Source of the DNA: Pseudomonas sp. GD03919
GTDB lineage: Bacteria; Pseudomonadota; Gammaproteobacteria; Pseudomonadales; Pseudomonadaceae
Assembly: GCF_029814935.1 (NCBI RefSeq)
Contig: NZ_CP104582.1
Span: 930,001-994,000 of the forward strand
Direction: 5' to 3'
DNA length: 64,000 nt
Shown here: positions 39,141 through 52,002 of the stretch, piece after piece
Layout of the letters: every line of letters starts with the position of its first letter
How positions within the stretch are numbered: the first letter of the stretch is position 1
The notes under the pieces: generated by a model
Databases searched by the model: none
What the model saw: only the letters and a program-made list of their open reading frames with translations
Told to the model about the DNA's origin: nothing
Position numbers and translations under genes: made by a program

Positions 39141-39866
39141 CTAGAGGCGGAACTCGTGGCCCAGATAAACTTCCTTCACCGTCTGGTTGGCGAGGATGGT
39201 TTCGGCGTCGCCTTCGGCGATCAGTTGCCCATCATTGACGATGTAAGCGGTTTCGCAGATATCCAGGGTCTCGCGCACGTTGTGATCGGTGATCAGGATG
39301 CCGATGCCCTTGGTCTTGAGGTGATGGATGATCTGTTTGATATCGCCCACCGAGATCGGGTCGACACCGGCAAAGGGTTCGTCGAGCAGGATGAACTTGG
39401 GGTTGGTCGCCAGGGCGCGGGCGATCTCCACGCGGCGTCGCTCGCCACCGGACAGGCTCATGCCGAGGCTGTCGGCGATGTGGTGGATATGGAACTCCTG
39501 CAGCAGGCTGTCCAGTTCCGCCTGCCGCCCGGCGCGGTCCAGGTCCTTGCGCGTTTCGAGAATAGCCATGATGTTGTCGGCCACCGACAGTTTGCGGAAG
39601 ATCGAGGCTTCCTGCGGCAGGTAGCCGATGCCGGCGCGCGCGCGCCCATGCATGGGTTGGTGGCTGACATCCAGGTCGTCGATCAGCACGCGGCCCTGAT
39701 CGGCGCGTACCAGGCCGACGATCATGTAGAAGCAGGTGGTCTTGCCGGCGCCATTAGGGCCGAGCAGACCGACGATCTGGCCGCTTTCGATGCTCAGGCT
39801 GACGTCACGCACGACCTGGCGGCTTTTGTAACTTTTCGCCAGGTGTTGGGCTTTGAGAATGGCCAT
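39141..39866 (-). CDS. lptB: LPS export ABC transporter ATPase LptB
   Basis: LptB is the cytoplasmic ATPase that powers LPS extraction from the inner membrane with LptFG and LptC. The 241-residue protein has Walker [10 protein letters not shown], signature [15 protein letters not shown], Walker [14 protein letters not shown] and the His switch [10 protein letters not shown]. Its ATG overlaps the lptA stop (TAATG). LptF and LptG are not in this window. Confidence 0.96.
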   Translation of the reverse strand: MAILKAQHLAKSYKSRQVVRDVSLSIESGQIVGLLGPNGAGKTTCFYMIVGLVRADQGRVLIDDLDVSHQPMHGRARAGIGYLPQEASIFRKLSVADNIMAILETRKDLDRAGRQAELDSLLQEFHIHHIADSLGMSLSGGERRRVEIARALATNPKFILLDEPFAGVDPISVGDIKQIIHHLKTKGIGILITDHNVRETLDICETAYIVNDGQLIAEGDAETILANQTVKEVYLGHEFRL

Positions 39867-40405
39867 TACTGCTGTTGATCCGCAGGTTTGTTCTTCGGTT
39901 GGATAACCATGTCGATGCGTGGGCGCGGCGTGCTGACATTGCCGCCCGTGGCGCGACCGGCATTGACGATCTGGCGGCGGGTGTCATAGACGATCTTCTC
40001 GCCTTCGAAGGTATTGCCTTCCTGAATCACCTTGGCCTGGTCGATCAGGACGATGCGCTCGTTACTGGCGAAGTACTGGATGGTCTTGCCGTAGGCCTTG
40101 ACGATGTCCTTGTCCACCGCTGGCTTCTGCTCATAATAGGCCAGGTTGCCCACTGCAGTGAACACATCGATATCGCCACTGGCGGTCTGCGTGATGGTCA
40201 CGGTGTCACCCGTGATCTTCAGCGTGCCCTGGGTGATGATCACATCGCCACGGTAAACCGCGACACCTTGACGGTCATCCAGTTCGGCGCTGTCGGCCTG
40301 GATGCGAATCGGCTGATCGCGATCCGATGGCAGTGCCCAGGCCGCCGCGCTTCCCAATGCGGCACCGAGGGCGAGAATAAGGGGGAGGGTATTAACGAAC
40401 CTCAT
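39866..40405 (-). CDS. lptA: LPS transport periplasmic protein LptA
   Basis: LptA forms the periplasmic bridge that carries LPS to LptDE. The 179-residue protein has a signal peptide ([20 protein letters not shown], cleavage near WALPSD) and an OstA/LptA jelly-roll domain ([34 protein letters not shown]). Its start overlaps the end of lptC by 14 bases, so lptC, lptA and lptB are coupled. Confidence 0.94.
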   Translation of the reverse strand: MRFVNTLPLILALGAALGSAAAWALPSDRDQPIRIQADSAELDDRQGVAVYRGDVIITQGTLKITGDTVTITQTASGDIDVFTAVGNLAYYEQKPAVDKDIVKAYGKTIQYFASNERIVLIDQAKVIQEGNTFEGEKIVYDTRRQIVNAGRATGGNVSTPRPRIDMVIQPKNKPADQQQ

Positions 40406-40958
40406 GCTGGCCTCTTACGTTGGACTGCAGGAGCATCCTGCCGTCATTCAAGTACGCTTTCATTCCTTGTGCCGTGGTCACCCCGTTGGCCGCGACGATT
40501 CTAACGGCTTGCTCGGTCTGCGCATATTCCTTGTCGGGAATTACGGTCATGCGGCTGCTGGTGATGATGGTAGGGCGGTTCTTGGCATCGGTGCGGGCGA
40601 TACGCACATCATCGATCAGTTCCACCTCGACGCCGCCGGGCGAGACTTCGGCACGCTGGCTGGTAACGTTCCATGGCAGTTCGCTGCCGCGATAGAGATC
40701 CAGCTTGGGCTTTTCGATCAGCGTGATGTCGGTGCTCTTGACGTGTTCGAGCTTGTCCGCGGTCATGCGGTAGTGCAGTTTGCCGTCATCCTGGAACTGC
40801 ACGGTGCGCGCGCCCACGACGTAAAAGTCGATGACGTTGTCATTGGCGTTCTGGCGTGCCTGGCGGTCGGTATCCGGGGCCAGGTTCCAGTAACCGAGAG
40901 CGGCCACCACGACGGCAATCAGGGCAAGGATCAGGGTGTTGGTGATTTTACGCGGCAT
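40392..40958 (-). CDS. lptC: LPS export system protein LptC
   Basis: LptC is a bitopic inner-membrane protein linking LptBFG to LptA. The 188-residue protein has one N-terminal helix (ITNTLILALIAVVVAALGYW) and a periplasmic LptC domain (GKLHYRMTADKLEHVKSTDI). It starts 8 bases after kdsC and overlaps lptA. Confidence 0.93.
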   Translation of the reverse strand: MPRKITNTLILALIAVVVAALGYWNLAPDTDRQARQNANDNVIDFYVVGARTVQFQDDGKLHYRMTADKLEHVKSTDITLIEKPKLDLYRGSELPWNVTSQRAEVSPGGVEVELIDDVRIARTDAKNRPTIITSSRMTVIPDKEYAQTEQAVRIVAANGVTTAQGMKAYLNDGRMLLQSNVRGQHEVR

Positions 40959-40966
40959 GCTGTTCT

Positions 40967-41488
40967 CTACAGGTAGGCGGCCTGGGCCGCTTCCAGTGTG
41001 CCCTGGGCACGCATGATCAGTTCGCAGAATTCCCGCGCCGCACCGTCACCGCCGCGTGCCTGGGTGACGCCATGGGCGTGCTGACGCACGAAGCTGTCGG
41101 CGCTGGCTACAGCCATGCCCAATCCGACCCGGCGAATCACCGGAAGATCCGGCAGGTCATCGCCAAGGTAGGCAACTTCTTCATAGCTTAGGCCGAGTTC
41201 GGCGAGCAGGCCGTCGAGCACCACGAGTTTGTCCTCGCGGCCCTGGAACAGGTGCTGGATGCCGAGGTTGTTGGCTCGGCGCTCCACTACCGGGGTCTTG
41301 CGCCCGCTGATGATGGCGGTGCGCACGCCCGAGTTGATCAGCATCTTGATGCCGTGACCGTCGAGCGTATTGAAGGTCTTGAACTCGCTGCCGTCTTCGA
41401 GAAAGTACAGGCGGCCGTCGGTGAGCACGCCATCGACGTCGAAGATCGCCAGTTTGACGGCGCGGGCGCGTTGCAGCAGGTCGTTCAT
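40967..41488 (-). CDS. kdsC: KDO-8-phosphate phosphatase KdsC
   Basis: KdsC removes phosphate from 3-deoxy-D-manno-octulosonate 8-phosphate to give KDO for the LPS core. The 173-residue HAD phosphatase has catalytic Asp17 and Asp19 in IFDVDGVLTDG, and AYLGDDLPDLPVI for the last motif; it lacks a cap domain, as expected. ATG 41488 overlaps the kdsD stop (TGATG). Confidence 0.95.
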   Translation of the reverse strand: MNDLLQRARAVKLAIFDVDGVLTDGRLYFLEDGSEFKTFNTLDGHGIKMLINSGVRTAIISGRKTPVVERRANNLGIQHLFQGREDKLVVLDGLLAELGLSYEEVAYLGDDLPDLPVIRRVGLGMAVASADSFVRQHAHGVTQARGGDGAAREFCELIMRAQGTLEAAQAAYL

Positions 41489-42462
41489 CACATTACTCCG
41501 GCGCGCAGCAGGTCGTGCATGTTGAGGGCGCCGACCGGCTTGTCCTGGTCGTCGACCACCACCAGCGCGTTGATCTTGTGGTCTTCCATGATCTTCAGGG
41601 CTTCGGCGGCGAGCATTTCCGCGCGGGCGGTCTTGCCGTGCGGGGTCATGACCTCGTCGATCGACGCCTGGCGTACATCGATGCCCTTGTCCAGGGTGCG
41701 ACGCAGATCGCCGTCAGTAAAGATGCCGGCCAGACGGCCATCCGTCTCCAGTACCACGGTCATGCCCAGGCCTTTCTGGGTCATTTCCAGCAGCGCGTCG
41801 CGCAAGCTGGTACCACGCTGCACGCATGGCAGTGCCTCGCCCTTGTGCATCACATTCTCGACCTTGAGCAGCAGGCGTCGGCCAAGGGCGCCGCCCGGGT
41901 GAGAGAAGGCGAAGTCTTCGGCAGTGAACCCGCGCGCTTCGAGCAGGGCGATGGCCAGGGCGTCGCCCAGTACCAGGCTGGCCGTGGTCGAGGAGGTCGG
42001 CGCCAGGTTCAGCGGGCAGGCTTCCTGCGAGACGCGAGCATCGAGATTGACCTCGGCGGCCTTGGCCAGCGGCGAGTTCGGGTTGCCGGTCATGCTGATC
42101 AGGCGGATGCCGAGGCGTTTGATCAGCGGCAGCAGGGTGACGATCTCGGCAGTCGAACCCGAGTTGGACAGGGCCAGGACGATGTCGTCCCTGGTGATCA
42201 TGCCCATGTCGCCATGGCTGGCTTCGGCCGGATGGACGAAGAACGCCGTGGTGCCGGTGCTGGCCAGGGTCGCGGCGATCTTGTTGCCGATGTGCCCGGA
42301 CTTGCCCATGCCGACCACGACGACGCGGCCCTTGCAGTTCAGAATCAGCTCGCAGGCTTTGACGAAGTCGGCGTCGATGCGGGGCAGCAGCTCCTGCACG
42401 GCTTCGATTTCGAGGCGAATGGTGCGCTGCGCAGAGTCGATTAGGTCACGGGTCTGGGTCAT
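41488..42462 (-). CDS. kdsD: Arabinose-5-phosphate isomerase KdsD
   Basis: KdsD converts ribulose 5-phosphate to arabinose 5-phosphate, the first step towards KDO. The 324-residue protein has an SIS domain (GRVVVVGMGKSGHIGNKIAA, ALSNSGSTAEIV, HPAEASHGD) and two C-terminal CBS domains from about residue 205. It is the first gene of kdsD-kdsC-lptC-lptA-lptB and divergent from the mla operon. Confidence 0.95.
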   Translation of the reverse strand: MTQTRDLIDSAQRTIRLEIEAVQELLPRIDADFVKACELILNCKGRVVVVGMGKSGHIGNKIAATLASTGTTAFFVHPAEASHGDMGMITRDDIVLALSNSGSTAEIVTLLPLIKRLGIRLISMTGNPNSPLAKAAEVNLDARVSQEACPLNLAPTSSTTASLVLGDALAIALLEARGFTAEDFAFSHPGGALGRRLLLKVENVMHKGEALPCVQRGTSLRDALLEMTQKGLGMTVVLETDGRLAGIFTDGDLRRTLDKGIDVRQASIDEVMTPHGKTARAEMLAAEALKIMEDHKINALVVVDDQDKPVGALNMHDLLRAGVM

Positions 42463-42587
42463 GCTGGGTCAGTCTGGCGGGCGAAAAAGGCGACGATTAT
42501 AACGGGAAAAGCTTGTCGTGCTCACCTTTGCCGTATGCAGGGCAGTGCCGAAGCTGTCGCAAGTCTGAACGTTGCGCCCTGGCGCTA

Positions 42588-42617
42588 TTGGGTGGCGTGT
42601 CCGGCCAGTGCTATAGT
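42588..42617 (+). promoter_or_regulatory. Promoter for the mla operon
   Basis: TTGGGT and TATAGT lie 18 bases apart, about 90 bases upstream of mlaF. Confidence 0.5.
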
Positions 42618-42706
42618 TCGCGGCCATTTTGGCCCCTCTGGCTGGCGCGTGTCCTTGCTTCTGGAGGCAGCGTCTGCAGGGAAGGCCTGATTTTCAAGGA
42701 GTTCAG

Positions 42707-43516
42707 ATGAGCGCCGAGCACGAGTACGCGATCGAGTTGCAGGGCGTCAGCTTTCAGCGTGGCGCGCGGTCGATTTTCGATAAGGTCGATATCCGCATCC
42801 CGCGCGGCAAGGTCACCGGCATCATGGGCCCCTCCGGCTGCGGCAAGACGACCTTGTTGCGCTTGATCGCTGCCGAGTTGCGGCCCTCTGCTGGCGATAT
42901 TCGCGTCGCGGGTGTCAGCCTGCCGAAGCTGTCGCGTGATGAGCTGTTCGACATGCGCAAGCAGATGGGCGTGCTGTTTCAGAGCGGTGCGCTGTTCACC
43001 GACCTCGACGTGTTCGAGAACGTGGCATTCCCGCTGCGTGTGCACACCAAGCTCCCCGAAGAAATGATTCGTGACATTGTCCTGATGAAATTGCAGGCCG
43101 TCGGTCTGCGTGGGGCGCTGGAACTGATGCCGGACGAGTTGTCTGGGGGCATGAAGCGTCGTGTTGCGTTGGCCCGCGCCATCGCGATGGACCCGCAGAT
43201 CCTGCTGTATGACGAGCCGTTCGTGGGCCAGGATCCTATTGCCATGGGCGTTCTGGTGCGGCTGATCCGTCTGCTCAATGATGCGTTGGGGATCACCAGC
43301 GTGGTGGTCTCTCATGACCTGGCTGAAACCGCCAGCATCGCCGATTACATCTATGTGGTCGGGGATGCCCAGGTGCTGGGCCATGGCACGCCGGCCGAGC
43401 TGATGGAGTCGGATAATCCACGCATTCGCCAGTTCATGAAGGGCATCCCGGATGGTCCGGTGCCCTTTCATTTTCCAGCGCCGGACTACCGCGAAGATCT
43501 GTTGGGGAGAGGGTGA
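42707..43516 (+). CDS. mlaF: Phospholipid transport ATPase MlaF
   Basis: MlaF is the ATPase of the MlaFEDB complex that helps keep the outer membrane asymmetric. The 269-residue protein has Walker [10 protein letters not shown], signature [14 protein letters not shown] and Walker [20 protein letters not shown] is typical of MlaF and related Mce ATPases. AAGGAG at 42696-42701 fixes ATG 42707. It overlaps mlaE (stop and start share bases). Confidence 0.95.
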   Translation: MSAEHEYAIELQGVSFQRGARSIFDKVDIRIPRGKVTGIMGPSGCGKTTLLRLIAAELRPSAGDIRVAGVSLPKLSRDELFDMRKQMGVLFQSGALFTDLDVFENVAFPLRVHTKLPEEMIRDIVLMKLQAVGLRGALELMPDELSGGMKRRVALARAIAMDPQILLYDEPFVGQDPIAMGVLVRLIRLLNDALGITSVVVSHDLAETASIADYIYVVGDAQVLGHGTPAELMESDNPRIRQFMKGIPDGPVPFHFPAPDYREDLLGRG

Positions 43517-44313
43517 TGCGCAAAATTTCACCGCTCGAACGGCTGCGGCTGTTCGGTCGTGCGGGTATCGATGTGGTCGCAACGCTGGGGCGTTCGGTAC
43601 TGTTCCTGGGCGGGGCGCTGCTCGGTCGTAGTCGTGCCGGCAAGCCTTTGCAACTGCTGATCAAGCAGCTGTTCGCCGTTGGCGTGATGTCGCTGGCGAT
43701 CATCGTTGTCTCCGGCGTCTTCATCGGTATGGTGCTGGCCCTGCAGGGCTACAACATTCTGGTCAGCTACGGTTCCGAGCAGGCGGTCGGGCAGATGGTC
43801 GCGCTGACCCTCTTGCGTGAACTCGGACCGGTAGTGACCGCGTTGCTGTTCGCCGGCCGTGCCGGCTCGGCACTGACGGCCGAGATCGGCAACATGAAGT
43901 CCACCGAGCAGCTCTCCAGCCTGGAGATGATCGGCGTCGACCCACTCAAGTACATCGTCGCGCCCAGGTTGTGGGCGGGCTTCATCTCCATGCCGCTGCT
44001 GGCGATGATCTTCAGTGTCGTCGGTATCTGGGGTGGCGCGATGGTCGCCGTGGACTGGTTGGGGGTCTACGAGGGCTCGTTCTGGGCCAATATGCAGAAC
44101 AGTGTTTCCTTTTATGACGATGTGCTCAACGGCGTGATCAAGAGCATCGTCTTCGCCTTCGTGGTGACCTGGATCGCCGTGTTCCAGGGCTACGACTGCG
44201 AACCCACTTCCGAAGGCATCAGCCGCGCAACCACGCGCACCGTGGTGTATGCCTCGCTGGCCGTGCTGGGCCTGGATTTCATTCTGACCGCTTTGATGTT
44301 TGGAGACTTCTGA
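43516..44313 (+). CDS. mlaE: Phospholipid transport permease MlaE
   Basis: MlaE is the inner-membrane permease of the Mla transporter. The 265-residue MlaE/YrbE-family protein has an amphipathic N-terminal region, then five to six helices, with [20 protein letters not shown] and [20 protein letters not shown] as family signatures. ATG 43516 shares its first base with the mlaF stop (TGATG). Confidence 0.95.
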   Translation: MRKISPLERLRLFGRAGIDVVATLGRSVLFLGGALLGRSRAGKPLQLLIKQLFAVGVMSLAIIVVSGVFIGMVLALQGYNILVSYGSEQAVGQMVALTLLRELGPVVTALLFAGRAGSALTAEIGNMKSTEQLSSLEMIGVDPLKYIVAPRLWAGFISMPLLAMIFSVVGIWGGAMVAVDWLGVYEGSFWANMQNSVSFYDDVLNGVIKSIVFAFVVTWIAVFQGYDCEPTSEGISRATTRTVVYASLAVLGLDFILTALMFGDF

Positions 44314-44783
44314 TGCAAAACCGCACGCTGGAGATTGGTGTCGGCCTGTTCCTCATGGCCGGTGTGCTGGCCCTGCTGCTGCTGGCCCTGCGCGTCAGTG
44401 GCCTGAGCGTCGGCAGTGCTGGTGATACCTACAAGGTCTACGCCTATTTCGACAACATCGCCGGGTTGACCGTACGTGCCAAGGTAACCATGGCCGGTGT
44501 GAGCATTGGCAAGGTCACAGCGATCGATCTGGATCGCGACAGCTATATGGGGCGGGTGACCCTGGAACTCGATGGCAGCGTCAATAACCTGCCTGAGGAT
44601 TCCACTGCGTCGATCCTGACCGCAGGCTTGCTCGGCGAGAAATACATCGGCATCAGCGTGGGTGGTGACGAGGAGGTGCTCAAGGATGGCAGCACCATCC
44701 ACGACACGCAGTCCTCGCTGGTGCTGGAAGACCTGATTGGCAAATTCCTGCTCAATTCGGTCAATAAAGATGAAGCCAATTGA
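44313..44783 (+). CDS. mlaD: Phospholipid-binding MCE protein MlaD
   Basis: MlaD forms a hexameric periplasmic ring anchored in the inner membrane. The 156-residue protein has one helix (EIGVGLFLMAGVLALLLLAL) and one MCE domain (YKVYAYFDNIAGLTVRAKVT, ILTAGLLGEKYIGISVG). Its start overlaps the mlaE stop (TGATG). Confidence 0.95.
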   Translation: MQNRTLEIGVGLFLMAGVLALLLLALRVSGLSVGSAGDTYKVYAYFDNIAGLTVRAKVTMAGVSIGKVTAIDLDRDSYMGRVTLELDGSVNNLPEDSTASILTAGLLGEKYIGISVGGDEEVLKDGSTIHDTQSSLVLEDLIGKFLLNSVNKDEAN

Positions 44784-44797
44784 TGAGGGCTCCTGGC

Positions 44798-45430
44798 ATG
44801 TTCAAGACCGTGCGTAATTCCCTGCTGGCGTTGCTGGCCACTCTGCCGCTGCTGGCTGTGGCGGCGCCGAGCGCCCATGACGTGGTGCAGCAGACCACCG
44901 ATACCCTGTTGGCTGACCTCAAGGCCAACAAGGAGTATTACCGCAACAACCCCAATGCCTTCTATGACTCGCTCAACGAGATTCTCGGCCCTGTGGTCGA
45001 TGTTGACGGTATTTCCCGGGGGGTGATGACCGTGCGCTATTCGCGTCAGGCTTCACCCGAGCAGATGGCCCGCTTCCAGGAAAATTTCAAGCGCAGCCTG
45101 ATGCAGTTTTATGGCAATGCCCTGCTCGAGTACAACAACCAGGACATTCGCGTGCTGCCAGCCAGCGGTCGTGCCGAGGGTGAGCGTACTTCGGTGGGTA
45201 TGGAAATTCGTGACGGCAATGGTGTGGTCTATCCGCTGTCCTACACCATGGTGTTGATCGATGGCCGCTGGAAGCTGCGCAATGTGGTGATCAACGGCAT
45301 CAATGTCGGCAAGCTGTTCCGTGATCAGTTCGCCCAGTCGATGCAGAACAATCGCAATGACCTGGACAAGGTTATCGACACCTGGGCCGATACCGTGGCC
45401 CGTGCTCGCCAGGCGCGAGGCGAGTCGTGA
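44798..45430 (+). CDS. mlaC: Periplasmic phospholipid carrier MlaC
   Basis: MlaC shuttles phospholipid between outer-membrane MlaA and the MlaFEDB complex. The 210-residue protein has a signal peptide (MFKTVRNSLLALLATLPLLA, cleavage near VAAPS) and the MlaC/Ttg2 domain (ISRGVMTVRYSRQASPEQMA, YNNQDIRVLPA). ATG 44798 was chosen because GAGGG lies just upstream; ATG 44783 precedes that site. MlaA is not in this window. Confidence 0.93.
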   Translation: MFKTVRNSLLALLATLPLLAVAAPSAHDVVQQTTDTLLADLKANKEYYRNNPNAFYDSLNEILGPVVDVDGISRGVMTVRYSRQASPEQMARFQENFKRSLMQFYGNALLEYNNQDIRVLPASGRAEGERTSVGMEIRDGNGVVYPLSYTMVLIDGRWKLRNVVINGINVGKLFRDQFAQSMQNNRNDLDKVIDTWADTVARARQARGES

Positions 45431-45735
45431 GTCAGGCGAGCATCACCGAGCGCGGCGCCGGGCAATTGCAGCTCGGCGGCGTGCTGGATTACAGCACCGG
45501 CCCGCAACTGCGTGAGCAGGGTGCGCGCCTGATTGCAGGCAGTGGCGCCGCACACCTGGTGCTCGATTGCAGTGCGGTAGAGAAATCCAGCAGTGTCGGT
45601 TTGGCGCTGCTGCTGGCGTTCATGCGCGATGCACGCAAGGCCGGGCGCGAGCTGAGCATCAGCGGCTTGCCCGACGACATGCGCGAGATTGCCCAGTTCA
45701 GCGGTCTGCTGGAATTGTTGCCGCTGCAAGCGTGA
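45427..45735 (+). CDS. mlaB: STAS-domain protein MlaB
   Basis: MlaB is the small cytoplasmic STAS protein that binds and stabilises MlaF. Its 102 residues form a single STAS domain with LVLDCSAVEKSSSVGLALLL in the conserved loop. The start is GTG, overlapping mlaC by four bases. It is the last gene of mlaFEDCB. Confidence 0.9.
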   Translation: MSQASITERGAGQLQLGGVLDYSTGPQLREQGARLIAGSGAAHLVLDCSAVEKSSSVGLALLLAFMRDARKAGRELSISGLPDDMREIAQFSGLLELLPLQA

Positions 45736-45775
45736 AGTGCCTTCCGTCGTTGCGTCACTGCCGCTGCTGGCGGGG

Positions 45776-45804
45776 TTCGCAGGCGGGAGGCTTTTTTGTA
45801 TGAT
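45776..45804 (+). promoter_or_regulatory. Promoter for ibaG-murA
   Basis: TTCGCA and TATGAT are spaced 17 bases, 49 bases upstream of ibaG. Confidence 0.55.
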
Positions 45805-45852
45805 GGCCGACCCGCGGGCGCCGGTGCCCGAATGCGTCAGTCGAGGTCGAGC

Positions 45853-47380
<1,528 letters not shown>

Positions 47381-47396
47381 GCCGCCGTTGTCGTAG

Positions 47397-47419
47397 GGCC
47401 GCTCCCTGTCGGAGCGGCC
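47397..47419 (+). promoter_or_regulatory. Stem-loop between murA and hisG
   Basis: GGCCGCTCC and GGAGCGGCC pair perfectly (9 bp, five-base loop), 16 bases past murA. The downstream sequence has no T-run, so it may be an attenuator or mRNA-protecting structure. Confidence 0.4.
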
Positions 47420-47443
47420 GCTTCCGTTCAAGGAAACCGTTTC

Positions 47444-48079
47444 ATGCTGACCATCGCCCTGTCCAAAGGCCGCATTCTCGATGACACCCTGCCGTTGCTG
47501 GCGGCGGCGGGTATCGAGCCGACCGAGAACCCGGACAAGAGCCGCAAGCTGATCATCCCGACCACTCAGGATGACGTGCGCCTGCTGATCGTGCGTGCCA
47601 CCGACGTGCCGACCTATGTCGAGCATGGCGCGGCCGACCTCGGTGTCGCCGGCAAGGACGTACTTATGGAATACGGCGGCCAGGGCATCTACGAGCCGCT
47701 GGATCTGCAGATCGCTAAGTGCAAGCTGATGACGGCTGGCAAGGTCGGTGCGCCGGAGCCGAAAGGGCGCCTGCGCGTGGCCACCAAGTTCGTCAACGTC
47801 GCCAAGCGCTACTACGCCGAGCAGGGCCGTCAGGTCGACATCATCAAGCTGTACGGCTCGATGGAACTGGCGCCGCTGGTGGGCCTGGCGGACAAGATCA
47901 TCGATGTGGTCGACACCGGCAATACCCTGCGTGCCAACGGCCTGGAGCCGCAGGAGCTGATCGCCACCATCAGCTCGCGCCTGATCGTCAACAAGGCCTC
48001 GATGAAGATGCAGCACGCGCGCATCCAGTCCTTGATCGATACCCTGCGTGGTGCCATCGAGGCGCGACACCAAGGCTGA
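47444..48079 (+). CDS. hisG: ATP phosphoribosyltransferase, short form HisG
   Basis: HisG joins ATP and PRPP in the first step of histidine synthesis. The 211-residue protein is the short form, which lacks the C-terminal regulatory domain and needs HisZ; hisZ is not in this window. Motifs are [28 protein letters not shown] and [13 protein letters not shown]. It is followed by hisD and hisC. Confidence 0.96.
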   Translation: MLTIALSKGRILDDTLPLLAAAGIEPTENPDKSRKLIIPTTQDDVRLLIVRATDVPTYVEHGAADLGVAGKDVLMEYGGQGIYEPLDLQIAKCKLMTAGKVGAPEPKGRLRVATKFVNVAKRYYAEQGRQVDIIKLYGSMELAPLVGLADKIIDVVDTGNTLRANGLEPQELIATISSRLIVNKASMKMQHARIQSLIDTLRGAIEARHQG

Positions 48080-48131
48080 TTCCTCACCGCGACTTCTGGT
48101 CGCGGCAGCCTATCCGTGTCATAGCCAAATT

Positions 48132-48176
48132 CTCAGGTGCCCGCACGGTGGGCTTGCTACTCTAGCGGCGCCTGAG
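48132..48176. promoter_or_regulatory. Inverted repeat upstream of hisD
   Basis: CTCAGGTGCC and GGCGCCTGAG are near-perfect complements flanking a 25-base spacer, ending 25 bases before hisD. It could be a regulator site or an RNA stem. Confidence 0.3.
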
Positions 48177-48201
48177 ATTTGCTATTACATGAGGCTTTGC
48201 C

Positions 48202-49509
48202 ATGACCGCTCCCATTGCTGTTCGCCGACTCAACGCCGCTGACCAGGACTTCGCCCGACACCTGGATCATCTGCTGAGCTGGGAGAGTGTGTCCGACGAT
48301 GGCGTCAACCAGCGCGTGCTGGAAATCATCCAGGCCGTGCGTGAGCGTGGTGACGCCGCCCTGGTCGAGTACACCCAGCGCTTCGATGGTCTGCAGGTCG
48401 CCTCCATGGCCGACCTGATCCTGCCGCGCGAGCGCCTGGAAATGGCGCTGACCCGCATCAGCGCCGAGCAGCGTCAGGCTCTCGAAGTGGCCGCCGAGCG
48501 CGTGCGCAGCTACCACGAGAAGCAGAAGCAGGATTCCTGGCGCTACACCGAAGCCGACGGCACGGTGCTGGGGCAGAAGGTCACTCCGCTGGATCGTGCC
48601 GGACTCTACGTGCCGGGCGGTAAGGCCTCCTATCCGTCCTCGGTATTGATGAACGCGATTCCTGCCAAGGTCGCCGGCGTGCCCGAGGTGGTGATGGTGG
48701 TACCGACCCCGCGCGGCGAGATCAACGAGATCGTCCTCGCTGCTGCCGCCATCGCCGGTGTCGACCGTGTGTTTACTATCGGCGGCGCCCAGGCCGTGGC
48801 CGCGCTGGCTTATGGCACCGAGAGCGTGCCGCCGGTGGACAAGATCGTCGGCCCCGGCAACATTTATGTGGCCACCGCCAAGCGCCATGTGTTCGGCAAG
48901 GTCGGTATCGACATGATCGCCGGCCCGTCGGAAATCCTGGTGGTCTGCGATGGCCAGACCGATCCGGACTGGATCGCCATGGACCTGTTCTCCCAGGCCG
49001 AGCACGACGAAGACGCTCAGTCGATTCTGGTCAGCCCGGATGCCGCCTTCCTCGACCGCGTCGCCGAAAGCATCGCCAAGCTGCTGCCGACCATGGAGCG
49101 TGCCGAGATCATCCGCACCTCGCTGGAGGGGCGCGGCGCCTTGATCCAGGTGGCCGACATGGCGCAGGCCATCGAGGTGGCCAATCGTATCGCGCCGGAG
49201 CACCTGGAGCTTTCAGTGGCCGATCCGGAAGCCTGGCTGCCCGAGATCCGTCACGCCGGCGCCATCTTCATGGGCCGCTACACAGCAGAGGCCTTGGGCG
49301 ACTATGTGGCTGGCCCGAACCACGTACTGCCGACGTCGGGCACCGCGCGGTTCTCCTCGCCGCTGGGTGTCTACGACTTCCAGAAGCGCTCGTCGATCAT
49401 CTTCTGCTCGCCGGAGGGCGCGTCGGAACTGGGCAAGAGCGCCTCGGTCCTGGCCCGTGGCGAGTCGCTGACTGCGCATGCGCGCAGCGCCGAGTACCGG
49501 ATCAAGTAA
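48202..49509 (+). CDS. hisD: Histidinol dehydrogenase HisD
   Basis: HisD carries out the last two oxidations of histidine synthesis using NAD and zinc. The 435-residue protein contains [49 protein letters not shown] and the catalytic region [21 protein letters not shown] is the His-containing loop near the end. It stands between hisG and hisC. Confidence 0.96.
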   Translation: MTAPIAVRRLNAADQDFARHLDHLLSWESVSDDGVNQRVLEIIQAVRERGDAALVEYTQRFDGLQVASMADLILPRERLEMALTRISAEQRQALEVAAERVRSYHEKQKQDSWRYTEADGTVLGQKVTPLDRAGLYVPGGKASYPSSVLMNAIPAKVAGVPEVVMVVPTPRGEINEIVLAAAAIAGVDRVFTIGGAQAVAALAYGTESVPPVDKIVGPGNIYVATAKRHVFGKVGIDMIAGPSEILVVCDGQTDPDWIAMDLFSQAEHDEDAQSILVSPDAAFLDRVAESIAKLLPTMERAEIIRTSLEGRGALIQVADMAQAIEVANRIAPEHLELSVADPEAWLPEIRHAGAIFMGRYTAEALGDYVAGPNHVLPTSGTARFSSPLGVYDFQKRSSIIFCSPEGASELGKSASVLARGESLTAHARSAEYRIK

Positions 49510-49517
49510 GGCCGGAT

Positions 49518-49565
49518 GCTTTGCGCACCCTTTGAATGTTTTGGTGCGCACGGCGCACCCTACGG
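49518..49565. repeat. GTAGGGTGCGC palindrome, copy 2 (inverted)
   Basis: TTTGCGCACCC is followed by GGTGCGCACGGCGCACCCTAC. It lies between hisD and hisC and is related to 9643-9721 and 62165-62229. Confidence 0.6.
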
Positions 49566-49636
49566 GATCGTTTCTCGCTGATTGAGCGAAGCGATATCCA
49601 TCACCCATGTCACGCATTTCGAGGAGAGAAGGGCAG

Positions 49637-50695
49637 ATGAGCAAATTCTGGAGCCCCTTCGTCAAGGACCTGGTGCCCTATGTGCCGGGTGAGCAACCCA
49701 AGCTGAGCAAGCTGGTCAAGCTCAATACCAACGAGAACCCCTACGGCCCCTCGCCCAAGGCCATCGCCGCGATGCAGGCGGAGGTGAATGACAATCTGCG
49801 CTTGTACCCGGATCCCAATGGCGACCGGCTCAAGCAGGCGGTCGCCGATTACTATGGTGTGAGCACTGCCCAGGTATTCGTCGGCAACGGTTCCGACGAG
49901 GTGCTGGCGCATGCTTTCTACGGCCTGTTCCAGCATGACGCGCCGCTGTTGTTCCCGGATATCAGCTACAGCTTCTATCCGGTTTACTGCGGCCTGTATG
50001 GCATCGAGTACCAGCAGGTGGCGCTGGACGAGCAGTTCCAGATTCGCGTCGAGGACTATGCCCGGCCCAATGGCGGCATCATCTTCCCCAACCCCAATGC
50101 GCCGACCGGCTGCCTGCTGCCGCTCGAGGCCATCGAGCGTCTGTTGCAGAACAGCCCGGATTCCGTGGTGCTGGTGGACGAGGCTTATGTCGACTTCGGC
50201 GGTCAGACGGCAATCGCGCTGGTCGATCAGTACCCCAACCTGCTGGTCACCCAGACCCTGTCCAAGTCGCGTTCGCTGGCCGGGTTGCGTGTCGGCATCG
50301 CGGTCGGCCACCCGGAGCTGATCGAGGCGCTGGAGCGGATCAAGAACAGCTTCAACTCCTACCCGCTCGATCGCATCGCCATTGCCGGTGCGGCGGCGGC
50401 GTTCGAGGATCGCGCTTATTTCGAGAAAACCTGCCAGCAGGTGATCGACAGCCGTGAGGCGGTGGTCGCCGGTCTGCAGGGGCTGGGCTTCGAGGTGCTG
50501 CCTTCGGCGGCGAACTTCGTCTTCGCCCGTCATCCGGGCAGGGACGCCGCCACCCTGGCAGCCGGGCTGCGTGAGCAGGGGGTGATCGTGCGTCACTTCA
50601 AGCAACAGCGCATCGCCCAGTTCCTGCGCATCACCATCGGCACGCCGGAGCAAAACCAGGCGCTGCTGGATACGCTGAAGGCGCTTGGCGTGTAA
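49637..50695 (+). CDS. hisC: Histidinol-phosphate aminotransferase HisC
   Basis: HisC transfers an amino group from glutamate to imidazole acetol phosphate, with pyridoxal phosphate. The 352-residue class I/II aminotransferase starts [20 protein letters not shown], has [15 protein letters not shown], and its PLP lysine is in [19 protein letters not shown] 49637 is preceded by a purine-rich GGGCAG stretch; an upstream frame is open but not conserved. It is followed by a clear terminator. Confidence 0.95.
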   Translation: MSKFWSPFVKDLVPYVPGEQPKLSKLVKLNTNENPYGPSPKAIAAMQAEVNDNLRLYPDPNGDRLKQAVADYYGVSTAQVFVGNGSDEVLAHAFYGLFQHDAPLLFPDISYSFYPVYCGLYGIEYQQVALDEQFQIRVEDYARPNGGIIFPNPNAPTGCLLPLEAIERLLQNSPDSVVLVDEAYVDFGGQTAIALVDQYPNLLVTQTLSKSRSLAGLRVGIAVGHPELIEALERIKNSFNSYPLDRIAIAGAAAAFEDRAYFEKTCQQVIDSREAVVAGLQGLGFEVLPSAANFVFARHPGRDAATLAAGLREQGVIVRHFKQQRIAQFLRITIGTPEQNQALLDTLKALGV

Positions 50696-50705
50696 ACGTA
50701 CGTGC

Positions 50706-50731
50706 AAAGCCGGCCCGATCAGGCCGGCTTT
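50706..50731. terminator. Bidirectional terminator between hisC and algW
   Basis: AAAGCCGGCC-CGATCA-GGCCGGCTTT is a perfect 10-bp stem with A/T-rich ends, between convergent stops. Confidence 0.8.
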
Positions 50732-50746
50732 ATCATGCCTGGCGTT

Positions 50747-51892
<1,146 letters not shown>

Positions 51893-52002
51893 CGAGACAA
51901 TCCTGAGGGTTGCGGGGGCCAAATCCGGCCCTTAAGGTGGCGCATTATAGTGAGGCGCTCGCCAATTAGGCAGCGGCCCGCAACAGCTTGTGAGGAATCT
52001 TC

